This document shows, in pieces, positions 1 through 13,195 of a DNA stretch of 64,000 bases; the stretch's first letter is position 1; every line of letters starts with the position of its first letter. A model generated the notes under the pieces. The model was not told where the DNA came from. It saw only the letters and a list, made by a program, of their open reading frames with translations, and searched no databases. The position numbers were made by a program, and so were the translations under genes. Source of the stretch: Calendula officinalis (taxonomy: Eukaryota; Streptophyta; Magnoliopsida; Asterales; Asteraceae); NCBI GenBank assembly GCA_963853835.1, contig OY970835.1, positions 6,563,501 to 6,627,500 of the forward strand. Reading direction: 5' to 3'.

Positions 1-35
1 AAAAAATGGGTATATACACAAAAACGTCCGTCCAG

Positions 36-713
36 TAGGGGTGTTCGTTTGGACGGTTTGGATATATCCGAACCAAATAGATGAAACCAAATAAAATCCG
101 GTTTTCAAAAGTTCAAACCGAACCGTCCAAACTAATTCGAAAACCAAACCGATCCGAACCAAATAACAATTTGGTTGGTTTGGTTTTATCCGTTTGGTTT
201 TCCTTAAAATTTCCAAAAATACTACAAAAGTATATAAAATAAATAATATTAAGTTCGATATGTAAAATTCCAAAAATGATAAACTACTTTGTACATAAAA
301 ACAAGTATAATTGATAGCTTGTGACATTTATAATGATATATGCAAAAATCTTGACATCAACTTTATCAAAAACTCCAAAAAGATAGGTATATCACCAAAT
401 GATACAATATAAAATGGAACAAGTATTATTATATAAATCATTTTACTATAAGAAATGTAAAGAAAAGGAGTACCATAATTGCTTACAATGGAAACCAACA
501 ATTGTTAGTATATAAATCAATTAATATATATTACTATTCGGTTTTTTTGGACAATCCGGTTTTCACGATGAAAACCAAATCCAGTCCGAAATCCAAACTA
601 TTAATTTGGTTCAAGTCCAAATCGATCCAAAAAACCAAATAACCAATCCAAATAGTCCGATCCAAAATGTCCAATTGGACAATCCGGTTATATCCGAATA
701 GTGAACACCCCTA
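36..713. mobile_element. hAT-type MITE, 678 bp, 8-bp TSD
   Basis: The element starts TAGGGGTGTTCG and ends in the inverted form, GAACACCCCTA. It is flanked by a perfect 8-bp direct repeat CCGTCCAG at 28-35 and 714-721, the target-site length of hAT transposases. The interior is AT-rich, is made of degenerate AACCAAAT/ATCCGAACC words reading inward from both ends, and has no ORF. It stops 59 bp before the start codon of the patatin-like gene, so it must form most of that gene's proximal promoter or 5' leader. A related element with the same TIR start lies at 52483-53265. Confidence 0.9.
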
Positions 714-772
714 CCGTCCAGAGACTCATTTATAACTACCACCGCCGTCCTCCACCGTCCCTTCCTTCTCCG

Positions 773-2877
773 ATGACAACTTCACTTTCCAATTCCACCC
801 TCTTTCACCGTCCCTCCTTCACCCCTAACCCTAACTCCGCCACCACCACCGTCCTCCGCCATCCTCCAACTCTCCAATTCTCCTCAAAAGCCACGTCAAA
901 AGACGCAAACAACAGCGCCACCTCCTCCGACCAACCTCCATTGCCACCGCCGTCGGAGAAGAGGTCAATTGCCGTCGCGACAGGGGAACTATTCCTCGGT
1001 ATAGCGGCTCGGATTATTAAGAGCAGCAATGCGAGAGAACAACGATTGGATTCGGAGGAAAAAGTTAGGATGTTTGGTGAAGAATTGAACGGTAAAAAGG
1101 ATTCGGATTTTTGGAATCGGTTGAGGAGGAGGAAGGAGGTGAAGGAGGAGGAGATCGCTGCGGTGGTTGACGACGGAGATGTGGTGTGGGAACAGCGGTT
1201 GAAGGATGTGGAAGCGGAGAGAAAATTGAAGGCGGTGACTAGCCCTGGTTTTAGTTTCTCTGCTGCTGGACTTTTGTTTCCATATCATCTTGGTGTTGCT
1301 AAATTCCTAATTGAAAAAGGTTACATCAAGGTATACTAATTAAACTACCTTTTAGTTTCTCAAATCATGTTTAATCCAAATCCAATTGCTTAGTTTGTTG
1401 ATACAACAATGAAGAAATCAGCCCAATTATTGATTTGCAGGTATCAATTAGGGTTCATGTTGGTTAACTACATTATAATCGAACTTAATTGCTTATGGTT
1501 AGAGGTTATGATTATGGTTTTGGTTGAATCAGGATACAACCCCTTTAGCTGGTTCATCAGCTGGTGCAATTGTATGTGCAGTGGTTGCTTCAGGAGCAAG
1601 TATGGAAGAAGCCCTAGAAGCTACTAAAATTTTGGCTGAAGATTGTAGAAGTAGAGGAACTGCTTTTCGTCTAGGGGTATATATATATATATATCTCATT
1701 TTTATATATTATGGCATTTTGATTGATATAATACATTGGTTTGTATCATTTTGTTTGATCAAATATTTATTAATTTGAATATGTTAAATTTTTCTATGGC
1801 ACAGGCTGTTCTCAGAGATGTTCTCGAGCAATTTCTTCCGGAAGATGCTCATATAAGGTCTAATGGGAGGGTTCGAGGTGAGAATAACTTAATGCATGAA
1901 CATATTTATTCCTAATAGACATTTTTTATTCTGTTATGATTTATGATTATGATTATGATTATAGTTGCTGTAACACAAATTCTGTGGAGACCTAGAGGTT
2001 TACTAGTTGATCAGTTCGATTCTAGAGAAGATCTCATTAATGCAGTAATTACTTCTTCATTCATCCCAGGGTAATTTAATTCTTTATCTATCCAATTGAA
2101 TTTACTGCTTCTTAATTATGACATCATAAATGACCTAAAAAATCCTGTCTTTTGCAGATATCTTGCACCAAGACCAGCAACCATGTTCAGGAACCGACTT
2201 TGTATAGATGGCGGTTTAACTTTATTTATGCCACCAACATCTGCTGCCCGAACGGTAACCTTGATATGGTTTTCTTTGTTATTAGAATTTTTTTTTTTAA
2301 TTAGTATTGTTATTAAAAATATATCATTTCCTGTATTATTTCTGACATATTATTTTGCATTACAGATTCGTGTGTGTGCATTTCCTGCCAGTCGTTTGGG
2401 ATTAGAAGATATTGGAATCAGTCCGGATTGTAATCCTGAAAATAGGGCAAGCCCTAGAGAGGTACAAAATTCGTGCCAGCAGAGATCTGATTACAAATAA
2501 TAATTTAGTTTTTTTTTTTATTTTTTTGAATAAAATAGATTTAGGAGGTTTTATGCATTATAAATATACGCTGGTCAACTTTTGACCTGCTTTCTTTTTT
2601 AGATAATTTGTTTGAGATTTTACCCGTTTGACCCGTTAGAAATAAAACATAACCCTGAGGTTTTATGCATTAAAAGCATACTTTGGTTGACTTTCGACCC
2701 GTTTTCTTTTTTAGCTAATTTATTTGGTTTTATTTACAGCTTTTTAATTGGGCGTTGGAGCCAGCAGCTGATACGGTTCTTGATAACCTGTATGAGCTCG
2801 GTTACATGGATGCAGCCGTTTGGGCTGCATTAAACCCAATTGAGGATTTGGTTCAGGAAGGACAACCCATTGGTTAG
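773..2877 (+). CDS. Chloroplast-targeted patatin-like (PNPLA) acyl hydrolase
   Basis: Seven exons join to a 403-residue protein: 773-1330, 1533-1676, 1805-1877, 1965-2070, 2158-2254, 2366-2461, 2740-2877; every intron is GT-AG and the frame is kept. The first ~60 residues are rich in Ser/Thr/Pro and lack acids, as in a plastid transit peptide, followed by a charged linker (about 100-160). The patatin fold starts near residue 165 (GFSFSAAGLLFPYHLGV). The nucleophile elbow is GSSAG (Ser195), formed at the start of exon 2, and the catalytic Asp is in the DGG motif (Asp311), so the Ser-Asp dyad is intact. It looks like the plant family related to Arabidopsis At1g33270 and animal PNPLA2-4; hydrolysis of a lipid acyl ester in the plastid is inferred. 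An in-frame GTG at 701 lies inside the MITE and is not used; ATG 773 gives the transit peptide. No polyadenylation signal was assigned. Confidence 0.9.
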
Positions 2878-4965
<2,088 letters not shown>

Positions 4966-5149
4966 ACCCGTAGCATTGCGCATAATTTAAATCCCTCATT
5001 CTATTAAAAGAAATGTTATTAATGTTTTTGCAAATTTTATTATGTTCTTAGTAATATTATTAATGTTACTTAATGTTGTTCCTATATTGTTAATAATAAT
5101 AGGGTTATAATTGTACTTTTTGTAATGGATTTTGTTTTTTAATTATTGT

Positions 5150-5560
5150 TGATATTGTTTTAAAAAACGTGTTTAAGATAGTCTTTAAATTTTTTTTTAT
5201 AATCCTAAAGGATAAATTTCAACAACTAACATTAATAATTAATGGTCAAGATTAATCACGGGTATTTTGGTCATTTGACAGTTACATAATTTTTTTATTT
5301 AATTTTATTTTAATACTTTTTAAATTTTTTTTATTTTTTATTGACTTTTATTTTATTTTATTTTTCGTTATAAATAGAATGTGTTAATCACATATGATTG
5401 TATACTTGATTACATGTGATTGTACACAAACATTATATGTGATTAAGTATACAATCACATGTGATTATTAAAAACATCACATATGATTAAGTATAATCAC
5501 ATGTTATTATTACATAATATAATTTTTTTTAACGAAAATAATAATAATAATAAACCCCTT
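5150..5560. mobile_element. Truncated palindromic MITE copy (TCACATGTGATT family)
   Basis: The left arm (5180-5280: TAATGGTCAAGATTAATCAC then GGTATTTTGGTCATTTG) and the core of repeated ACATGTGATT/AATCACAT words at 5388-5515 match the complete copy at 22610-23152. The right arm is missing. The core can fold into several alternative hairpins because the word is a near palindrome. Confidence 0.6.
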
Positions 5561-6070
5561 ACTGTAAGAAGTCTTTAGTTCCGCATAGATTTACAAATGT
5601 CAACATCTTACCATTAACAAGGTAACATATTTTAGAAAAAAAATATTTACTTGCAGAACCTCTATTCGTTTTGTACAAATAAAAGCAACACACTTTAAAA
5701 AGTGTTTTGAAAAAGATAATAATTTACCTACTAAAACTGTTTCTATTTTGATAGGTTAATACTAGTAACAGGGGTATGCATCTCAGATACAAACTTTTTA
5801 CCTCTTGTCCAAAGCATTTAAAGGAAAGTGACGTTCTAGCAAAAAAAAATTGTTTCAAAAGCTTTTTATTCTATAAGTCATTCTCAAGACACAAAATAAG
5901 CTTTATTTAAATCTATATGTATTGGAGTAAAAACTTTTTTAAAAGCTTATTTATCAAATTGAGTGAAAAGTTTAGGTGATAGTTCTAATAAGTTTTTGCA
6001 ATGACTTATGCATTGGAGATGCTCTAAGCAAAACTAGTGATATGGGCTCCACAAGTATCTTATACTCTTA
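5561..6070. other. Intergenic DNA, nothing recognised
   Basis: AT-rich sequence with no ORF of note, no repeat boundary and no RNA gene that I can support. Confidence 0.5.
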
Positions 6071-6358
6071 CTTCCTCCTTTTTAAAATAAGTGTTACATT
6101 TAGGATTTCATGTTTTTTAAGACGAAAAATTGTAATAAATGTTAAATTAGATTAAATCGGATAAGTAGTGTGGGATGGTCTACACATTTTGATTAAAATG
6201 AGTTTAAATGGTAAATAAATCATTTTATTATATTAAACGAGATAGTTAAGTGGGTTTAGTCTCGTTATTTTTTACCAAATAATACAAGTTTTTAAATTAT
6301 CACTTATTTAGAAACATCAAAAAATAAAAATATATCACTTATTTTAAAATGGATAGAA
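6071..6358. mobile_element. Stowaway-like (Tc1/mariner) MITE
   Basis: The left end CTTCCTCCTTTTTAAAATAAGTG is matched in inverted form by CACTTATTTTAAAATGGATAG at the right. It begins after a TA dinucleotide, as expected for mariner TA target sites. It is non-coding, and the exact right edge is uncertain by a few bases. Confidence 0.6.
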
Positions 6359-6746
6359 ATATGTTTTTCTAAATACCTATTAAACTATGTTACATTTCTT
6401 TATGTAAAATACAAAATAAAGTTATTTTAGATATCGCTTAAAATACATTATATTTCTAAAATAACTTGTGCATTAAAAATTTCTTCACTCATTTTGATGT
6501 TATAGCATCTCCAATGTAGTTATATACTAAAGGTACTTTTTACATTAATTTAGTGCAAAATGTATCAAAAATCATCTTTAATACACTAAATACTATGGTA
6601 AAATAATACTACGTTTAATGTAATATTATTCAGTATACTAAACATTATTGTAAGATAATTAAAATACATGACTATAATGTATTATTTTGGAATAATATAT
6701 ATGGAGTATCAACTAGACAACTACGTATGACTTGAAATATAATTTT

Positions 6747-6915
6747 AGAGTAATGATATTTGTGCCTACTCAATGTGCCTATTAATTTGATCACGACAAG
6801 TGTCAAAATCAAGGAATAATATGAACATAGAGAATTCATGGATGATACATGTCAAGTTTAAACGTGGGTAGACATATGTGTAGCTACAAATAGTAGGCAT
6901 AAATATTATTTCTCT
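6747..6915. mobile_element. Short MITE with TIR AGAGWAATRATATTTRTGCCTAC
   Basis: About 23-bp imperfect terminal inverted repeats at 6747-6769 and 6893-6915 bound a 169-bp element. The internal words GACAAGTGTCAAAATCAA and ACATGTCAAG recur in related copies at 18344-18544 and about 23838-24000. No target duplication was resolved. Confidence 0.6.
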
Positions 6916-6924
6916 AATATTTTA

Positions 6925-7121
6925 TTCCCTCCGTCCCATTTTTATTGCCCACCTTACTATTTTAGTTTGTTCCAAAATAAGTGTCAATTTCAAATTATAA
7001 CCAATCATATGAATTATAAGTGGGTAAATATGAGATTTTATTGGTGGACAGTGTAATAATTACATTTTATTAAAACTGTGTACATTTTATTTAGTAAACA
7101 ATAAATTTGGGATGGATGGAG
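6925..7121. mobile_element. Stowaway-like MITE
   Basis: The left end TTCCCTCCGTCCCATTTTTATTG pairs with a right end reading CAATAAATTTGGGATGGATGGAG. A TA lies outside each end. It is a non-coding element of about 197 bp, adjacent to the preceding MITE. Confidence 0.6.
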
Positions 7122-7654
7122 TATATTTGTTTAATAAAGATTTGAGATAAAAATGAGTTGTCCATCATTAAGACATGATTGCGCTATCGTTGTCAAAGGG
7201 CGGACGAGAAGCCAACATTTGCGTTCTTCAACATTGTCTTTCTCTGGTTGTTGCATTTTTGTCCAAAACCTGCATTTATTTCTATCACGTGCTAACTGCC
7301 TTCTTTTCAGGTCTATTTACATCATTTCATCAATCAACATCCAAAAAAAAAAAAAAAAAAAAAAAAATTTAAAATCAAAAACATTATTTTCATGATAAAT
7401 GTAACGCGAAGGAAATGATAATCAATTAATCAGTCCATGATGTATGTGAGCTGAATTATTTACGGACTCGGTTTGTTAAAAAATAAATAAAAATTTAAGA
7501 TAAACGAGCTCGAACTAAGCTTGAATTTAATTTATAGCTTGTTTATTAAACGTATTATAACCCGACCTTTAGACAAAAGTACATTTATGCTTAACATATT
7601 AAATATTTTAAAAATATAATTATATATCATATATATTATATATAATCATGTGAC
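7122..7654. other. Intergenic, with A-homopolymer tract
   Basis: Contains a run of about 25 A at 7342-7366 and otherwise AT-rich sequence. Two small overlapping reading frames (7153-7395, 7175-7372) have no codon bias or recognisable similarity, and I do not call them genes. Confidence 0.4.
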
Positions 7655-8041
7655 GGGTCCGGATCCGGTGAGGACTCTTTTCCCGGTGAGGACTGCGAGG
7701 ACTCAAAAAAAACACTAAAAATGATCCAAAACAAACTTTTTTCAAAAAATTTCTTTTTTAAATATCTAAATCGTAGCCTATAAGATCCAAAAAAAAAAAG
7801 TTTTTCAAAAATGATCAAAAAAAATAATATGGATCATAATAATGATCCACAAAAAATATGGATCAGTATTATGATCCGCAAAAAAAAGTGGATCATAATT
7901 TTTTTTTTCGAATTATTTTTTTGGTCAAATGTAGTAATAATCATGGTGAGTTATATATTTTTTTCCGGAATTTTTTGAAATTTTTACGAGGTGTCCTTGC
8001 GAGTCCTCACCGTTTTTTGAGTCCTCACAGGATCCCACTTC
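7655..8041. mobile_element. Mutator-type MITE with 10-bp direct repeats
   Basis: The left end GGGTCCGGATCCGGTGAGGACTC is matched by the inverted right end GAGTCCTCACAGGATCCCACTTC. Flanks at 7645-7654 and 8042-8051 are identical (ATCATGTGAC); a 9-10 bp duplication fits Mutator-like transposition. The interior repeats AATGATCC and ATGGATCA words and has no ORF. Confidence 0.75.
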
Positions 8042-8254
8042 ATCATGTGACTATGTATATATTATACGTATATTTGTATATAATATAATATTAAAAACAA
8101 ATACACGTATATTTGTGTTCGGATTTTTTTCTAAACTTTTATCTCTTTATATTCGCTAAATACAAATAAGTTAATGGGTACTTAACTTTCAATGACCCAA
8201 AACATATAATGGCAGCAACTTCACCCGAGGAAATTACACTCACTTATTTCTACA

Positions 8255-8347
8255 CATAATAAATTGCATAAAATGTGATTTGAATGGAATTGAACGAGTA
8301 CATAATAAATTGCATAAAATCTGATTTGAATGGAATTGAAAGAGTAT
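8255..8347. repeat. 46-bp tandem duplication
   Basis: The 46-bp unit beginning CATAATAAATTGCATAAAAT and ending GAACGAGTA/GAAAGAGTA occurs twice in direct tandem with two differences. It lies immediately before the old copia LTR. Confidence 0.8.
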
Positions 8348-8427
8348 TGTTGGCATATATTAATGTTTATGGGGAAATTGTTACACGTGGATCATCTGTA
8401 TTGCATGCATCGCAACTTAGCAGATAT

Positions 8428-8727
8428 TGTGAATCCGTATTAATCGATTAAGTAACAGATTAAGCAATAATAATGATGAATTGGAAGAACAAGATGGGAA
8501 GAACAATGTGAAGCTTTGCAAAATCACGTACGTATGATTTCAAATGTCGGCAAGTTTAAACCAATATTAGGTTACAACTAGGTATTTATACCTAGGCCTA
8601 ATATTCACTAATTACATGTTTAACCCCTAGACTATTTATTACATAATTGACCCCTAGACTATTGATTACAATAAAAGTGTCACATTACATCCCTTGACTA
8701 TTGAATACATTAAAATGTGACCCAACA
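8428..8727 (-). repeat. 3' LTR of copia element 1
   Basis: On the minus strand it starts TGTTGGGTCACATT and ends GATTCACA, giving TG…CA ends. It differs from the partner LTR by roughly four substitutions in 300 bp. The purine tract AAAGGGGGGGAT lies directly upstream on the minus strand. Confidence 0.9.
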
Positions 8728-9279
8728 ATCCCCCCCTTTGTAACAATAGTCTGGGAAACATATCTTCGAAGTCTTCATCTTTAGCAAAAGCCTAGCCTTG
8801 TAAATTTTTCGTTGTATAATGATGTATCAGGATCTGGCTTGAGCTTTGTTAATCTGTGAAAACAAATACTTCTTGTAGCTTTTCAACCACAAAAAGTATT
8901 TTGAAGACTTTACATTGAAGATACATATTGATCGACCGAAACTGAGACTCATAATGATAGAGAGATTAACAGCGGAAGTCTTTTCTTGAAGTTTGTGGCT
9001 TTATGTCGATCAATGATTCTTAATAATTGTTGTTCGGGAAAATTGGTGATAAGGTTTATGCTCCCCCTCAAACAGACAATTATTTCTTCATGGAGTCTTC
9101 GGTTCCTTGTTTACTCTACCTTCACTGATGCATATGTGTCTTTTTGATGTGGAGTAAGTTAGGATAATACATTCTCCCCCTCATGATGAACAAGATTTAT
9201 CTGAATCATCATGTAACAGGAAGAATCTCCGAAGCTTGTGGATGAAGATGTGTTGAATAAGGATATATTCATATTTTGA

Positions 9280-10860
9280 ATGAATCAATATATAACACAT
9301 TTTACATCCTAGTCAAATAGGGTAAACCGGGATCACATAGATTAATTTCCCGTTAACACGACAGTTGAAAAACTGTGTGACCTACGTTCAGTGTTGGCTT
9401 TGAAGTTAGCACTGGTAGGATTTCCATTCAATCATCGTGGAATACCAATAAATGTGGTATCACTATGAATGTTCTGGCAGTATCACTAGGATATGCTTGG
9501 TGGAATGCCTGTGTCCTAGAGAAATTTACTTCGGTTCTAGACTCTGGATGTGGACAAACGAAGGCGAGGACTGGAGAGGTGTCCTCTTTTTCAATATCAA
9601 CGATCTCCAAATGAGATGTCGATAGCATACGTGCTTATCTCCGTGATTTTGAAACAAGTACTTTTTGTACTTGAGTGGCTGGGGGGGTTGTGCATTGCAT
9701 CACTGGGTCCATGATGTCTTTTTCAATATCAGAGAGCAACACATGCAATCTGATAGAGACGTGGCGACCCGGCTTTTAATCGGTTTGGTAAGGGTTTTTC
9801 ATTTTCTTTAACCCTGTCACACCCTCCTCACTCAAGCTTACTTTTTCAATTTTCAACTACACCCTCGTTTCATTTTACCATGTATTTAGCTAAATTACAC
9901 CCCATACTTCATTCCCCCTCTCAAGTTTTACCTCTGCGCACCCCAATCAAGATCCCGTGATACTTGATTCTGCTCACTTAGACCTATAGACCCTTACAGT
10001 ATGTCCTATATTGTAGGTGGCTCCTGGGAAGATCATGCCGGTTATAGCAGATCATAGGAGTTATTTGAGAGTGAACTATAACGCTCATGTGCAATTGATC
10101 AGCATTTATGATGTTACATTTTAAGAATGATTTACATGGATTTTTCATTGGAAATGTATGTGTTTCCGGCATAAGTCGTTGCCTTTAAGATTGAAAATTT
10201 TAGGCACAGCAACTTGAACACTGTAGGTAATACCGGTCTCACATAGAGTAACCGTTAACACATCATTTGATTCAATAGTCGTTTGCACAACGGCCGAGTC
10301 AATTGTGTGACCTGCATTTAGAGTTGGCATAATTTTAGCTCTAACAGGATTTCCACTCAATCCTCGTGAAGCACCAGATTGTGATGCCACTATGAGTGTT
10401 CCGATGAATTCACAGAGATTCATTTTAATAGTGTATGTGTCTTATATTGGAAATATTTGACGGTGAGATCTAGACACTTTGTGCATTGAAGCGAGACGTA
10501 ACCCGGGGCAGGAGGTTAATAATTTCAATACCAACATACTCCGAATGAGTAGTCGATAGAATATGTGCTACGTCCCCTGATGAATTGAAACAAAATCCTG
10601 TTGATAGGAATCTGAGTGGTTGGTGGTGGAGTGCAGATGCTTTACTGGGCCAGTTAAGTCTAGTGAAACATTCAACACATGAATGATAACCGTTTTGTAT
10701 GGTTGCCCAGTTTATAGACAGTTTGGATGCACTCAAAGGTGTGTTTTTTTTAAGTTATCATGTTTTCACATCACCTTGCACTCACCTAGAACTATACCCT
10801 AGACCTATACCCTCTCATTTACCAACGACTGAAAAATATTTCCCTGGGAAGGTAGAGCCG
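9280..10860 (-). pseudogene. Duplicated, unidentified coding-like block in element 1 3' region
   Basis: Two diverged direct copies (about 9280-9990 and 10180-10860) lie between the RNase H end and the 3' LTR. On the minus strand both give similar peptides: LSTTHSEYVGIEI against LSTSHLEIVDIEK, and PTLNAGHTI against PTLNVGHTV, with stops and frame breaks between. Protein-level resemblance after DNA divergence suggests both descend from a coding sequence. I do not recognise the family. It could be an extra ORF of the retroelement or a captured gene. Confidence 0.4.
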
Positions 10861-10923
10861 GTTTTGGCAAAACCATGGGAAGGTAAGTCTTTTGAAGTAG
10901 TAAGTAACGAGAATTAAAAGAAT

Positions 10924-10987
10924 TTGTAATAAACAGATGCTATCTTTACTAGGGATCTAGTAAAGAGATCGTTTACGGATATTACAA
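10924..10987. repeat. Type-1 covarying hairpin module (element 1)
   Basis: Nested inverted repeats: outer arms TTGTAAT (10924-10930) and ATTACAA (10981-10987), an AAAC/GTTT pair, then the inner stem CTTTACTAG (10944-10952) and CTAGTAAAG (10957-10965) around a GGAT loop. The stretches AACAGATGC and GAGATCGTTTACGGAT are the conserved core shared with six copies in element 2, whose arms have other sequences. Confidence 0.8.
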
Positions 10988-11230
10988 CGACTTATAATTA
11001 ACGTTACAAACATAAAACGTTTTTTGATTTGGGTACGTTTGTTTTGAATTTATAAATTTTCTCCCCCTAGAAATACTAATTCTCCCCCTATAATTAATAT
11101 TTCTCCCCCTCGACAAAACAAAGATATTGAAAAGTTATCAGTTGTAGAAACGTACCTTATACATCATCGGAGGGGCGGAGAAGAGTTTTTGCAGTTACGT
11201 ATGATTGAGCTTAATGCTTTTTGGTTATGA

Positions 11231-11355
11231 GCGGGTTCTGAATCTGATTTAATTAGAAGCCATTCTCCATTGAGGCTCGGGTTTCATGCTGATGTACTTG
11301 AAAGTCATCGCTTTAAAGTGCGAGTCATATACTGAAGTGTATATAAGTCATTGCT
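11231..11355. repeat. Three type-2 covarying hairpins (element 1)
   Basis: Units at about 11231-11266, 11277-11310 and 11320-11353 each begin GCGGGT/CGAGT and end AAG(C/T)CATT. Arms differ but pair: TTCT with AGAA, TTTCATG with CTTGAAA (one mismatch), ATATAC with GTATAT. They lie just 3' of pol in the element's sense, in the same place as the array at 27424-27595 in element 2. Confidence 0.7.
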
Positions 11356-11423
11356 TCGAAAGATTTAAGCAATGAAAAGCATTTTGCAGAAACAAAATTG
11401 AAATTTAAAGCGTAGAAAACGAT

Positions 11424-11990
11424 TTATGTTTTGAGATTTAACATACCAAGCTTAGACACAAGAAAGTTAAACTGTTTTTCGTCTAAAGCCTTGGTAAATA
11501 AATCAGCTAACTGAAAGTCGGTGGATACGAAGTACAATTCCACATTTCCTTTTTCAACGTGATCTTTGATAAAATGATATCGAAGATCAATATGTTTAGT
11601 TTTGGAATGTTGAACAGGATTGTATGAAATTGCAATTGCACTTCGTGAGTCACAATATAAAGGGATACAGCTGTATGAAAAGCCGTAGTCTTTCAATTGT
11701 GACTGCATCCAAATTACCTGGGATAGGCAGCTTGCAGCAGCAACATACTACGCTTCGGCAGTTGAAAGAGATACACAATTTTGTTTCCTTGATGACCAGC
11801 TCACCAATTTATCCCCAAGAAATTGAGCACCTCCAGAAGTGCTTTTACGATCCAACATACAGCCAGCATGATCAGCATCAGAGAATGCAGACAAGTCAAA
11901 CGAAGTTTCTTTGGGATACCAAAGACCAAGATCTCGAGTACCTTTTAAATTTGAAATTTTTTCAAAGTGGCCGGATATGATAAAAGACAC
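11424..11990 (-). pseudogene. Copia RNase H end of pol, element 1
   Basis: The minus strand reads the C-terminal RNase H domain of a copia polyprotein: LKGTRDLGLWYPKE, FSDADHAGC, DRKSTSGG, LVSWSSRKQNCVSLSTAEA, then CDSRSAIAI and KTKHIDLRYHFI, ending LGMLNLKT. Where the family has AEAEY there is an in-frame TAG (codon at about 11745-11747), splitting the frame into 11990-11748 and 11708-11424. Upstream RT, integrase, protease and gag are absent: the leader is fused almost directly to RNase H, so this is a deletion derivative with no activity. Confidence 0.9.
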
Positions 11991-12230
11991 TTTAAATATG
12001 TCCTAGATTTTTGAATTGATCAAAAATGACGATCGGGTTAGAAACTGGAGCCAAGCAAAGTTTGAAAATTGACCGAAAAATCATAAAAACGCAAATAAAG
12101 TGATTGAAACAGGTCTTTTCGAGCTTCGATTTGGTTACTCGTGGGCGAGAAACGGACACCCGAGCTGAAAGTTGTGATCATTTTAGTATAGAACCTTTTG
12201 TCACACGATCTAGGGTTGAGATTTGCAAGA

Positions 12231-12446
12231 GTTCGGGCCGAGGTCGAAGTTCGGGCCGAGGTCGGAGTTCGGGCCGAGAATAGAGTTCGGGCCGAAGTTG
12301 GAGTTCGGGCCGAGGACTGTGTTCGGGCCGAAAATGGAGTTCGGGCCGAGGTTGGAGTTCGGGCCGAGGTTGGAGTTCGGGCCGAGGACTGTGTTCGGGC
12401 CGAGGTTGGAGTTCGGGCCGAGGACTGAGTTCGGGCCGAACAGTTC
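12231..12446. repeat. 18-bp minisatellite, 12 units, in element 1 leader
   Basis: Twelve tandem units of GTTCGGGCCGAGGTTGGA and variants, with units ending GGACTGT, GGTTGGA or AAATGGA. The GTTCGGGCCGA half is nearly invariant and the other half varies. Because 18 is a multiple of three, several frames on both strands stay open. It lies between the primer site and the remaining pol fragment; it is GC-rich in AT-rich surroundings. Confidence 0.95.
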
Positions 12447-12895
12447 ACTGTTCTCGGGCCGTAGATGTTCTTGACAGTGACGAACGAACCCAACTATATT
12501 TTTCACTAAATCGATCATAGAATGCTCAATACTTAACCAAATCGAGTGATTCAAATCCCAAAATGCTCGAAAATTGATTTCGCACGTAATGGTATAATAA
12601 AATCGATTAAAACACAACAAATCAGATGGTAATTTCGATTTAACAGAGGAAAAAATGTGTTTTAATGGTTTTCTTTAAAATCAACGAATTAAGATCAATT
12701 CTTGATGGATTTAATCGAAACTTGATTCTAAAATGCTTAGAATTACAAGATGAATGTAATGAACAAAGAATATAGACGATTTAATACCTCAAATTCCGAT
12801 TTTGATTCTTGAGTTCTTCACCAAAAACTTCAAAACTTTGCTTAATCTTCACTGAAATGGATCGAATCAAAGGAGATTTATGCTCTGATACCAAT

Positions 12896-13195
12896 TGTGA
12901 ATCCGTATTAATCGATTAAGTAACAGATTAAGCAATAACAATGATGAATTGGAAGAACAAGATGGGAAGAACAATGTGAAGCTTTGCAAAATCACGTACG
13001 TATGATTTCAAATGTCGGCAAGCTTAAACCAATATTAGGTTACAACTAGGTATTTATACCTAGGCCTAATATTCACTAATTACATGTTTAACCCCTAGAC
13101 TATTTATTACATAACTGACCCCTAGACTATTGATTACAATAAAAGTGTCACATTACATCCCTTGACTATTGAATACATTCAAATGTGACCCAACA
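12896..13195 (-). repeat. 5' LTR of copia element 1
   Basis: The 300-bp partner of 8428-8727. The tRNA-iMet-type primer binding site is immediately beside it at 12882-12893 (read on the minus strand as TGGTATCAGAGC). Confidence 0.9.

Larger units (their letters stand above)
8428..13195 (-). mobile_element. Copia element 1, deleted LTR retrotransposon
   Basis: Two 300-bp LTRs (8428-8727 and 12896-13195) differ at about four positions, so insertion was recent. Flanks GATAT and GATAA are a 5-bp target duplication with one mismatch. The reverse complement of a tRNA-iMet primer site (GCTCTGATACCA, 12882-12893) abuts the right LTR and a purine tract (8728-8738 on the minus strand) abuts the left LTR, so the element reads right to left. 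Between them only a leader with a minisatellite, the RNase H end of pol, and a 2.7-kb 3' non-coding region remain; gag, protease, integrase and most of RT are gone. It must depend on other elements to move. Confidence 0.9.

Noticed and set aside
701..772. Upstream extension of the lipase frame from GTG 701
   Set aside because: The extension would start inside the MITE; the ATG at 773 begins a typical plastid transit peptide.
12198..12620. Three repeat-rich frames (SARTPT, GPNSNL, VRAEVG repeats)
   Set aside because: All are different frames of the same 18-bp minisatellite within a retrotransposon leader.
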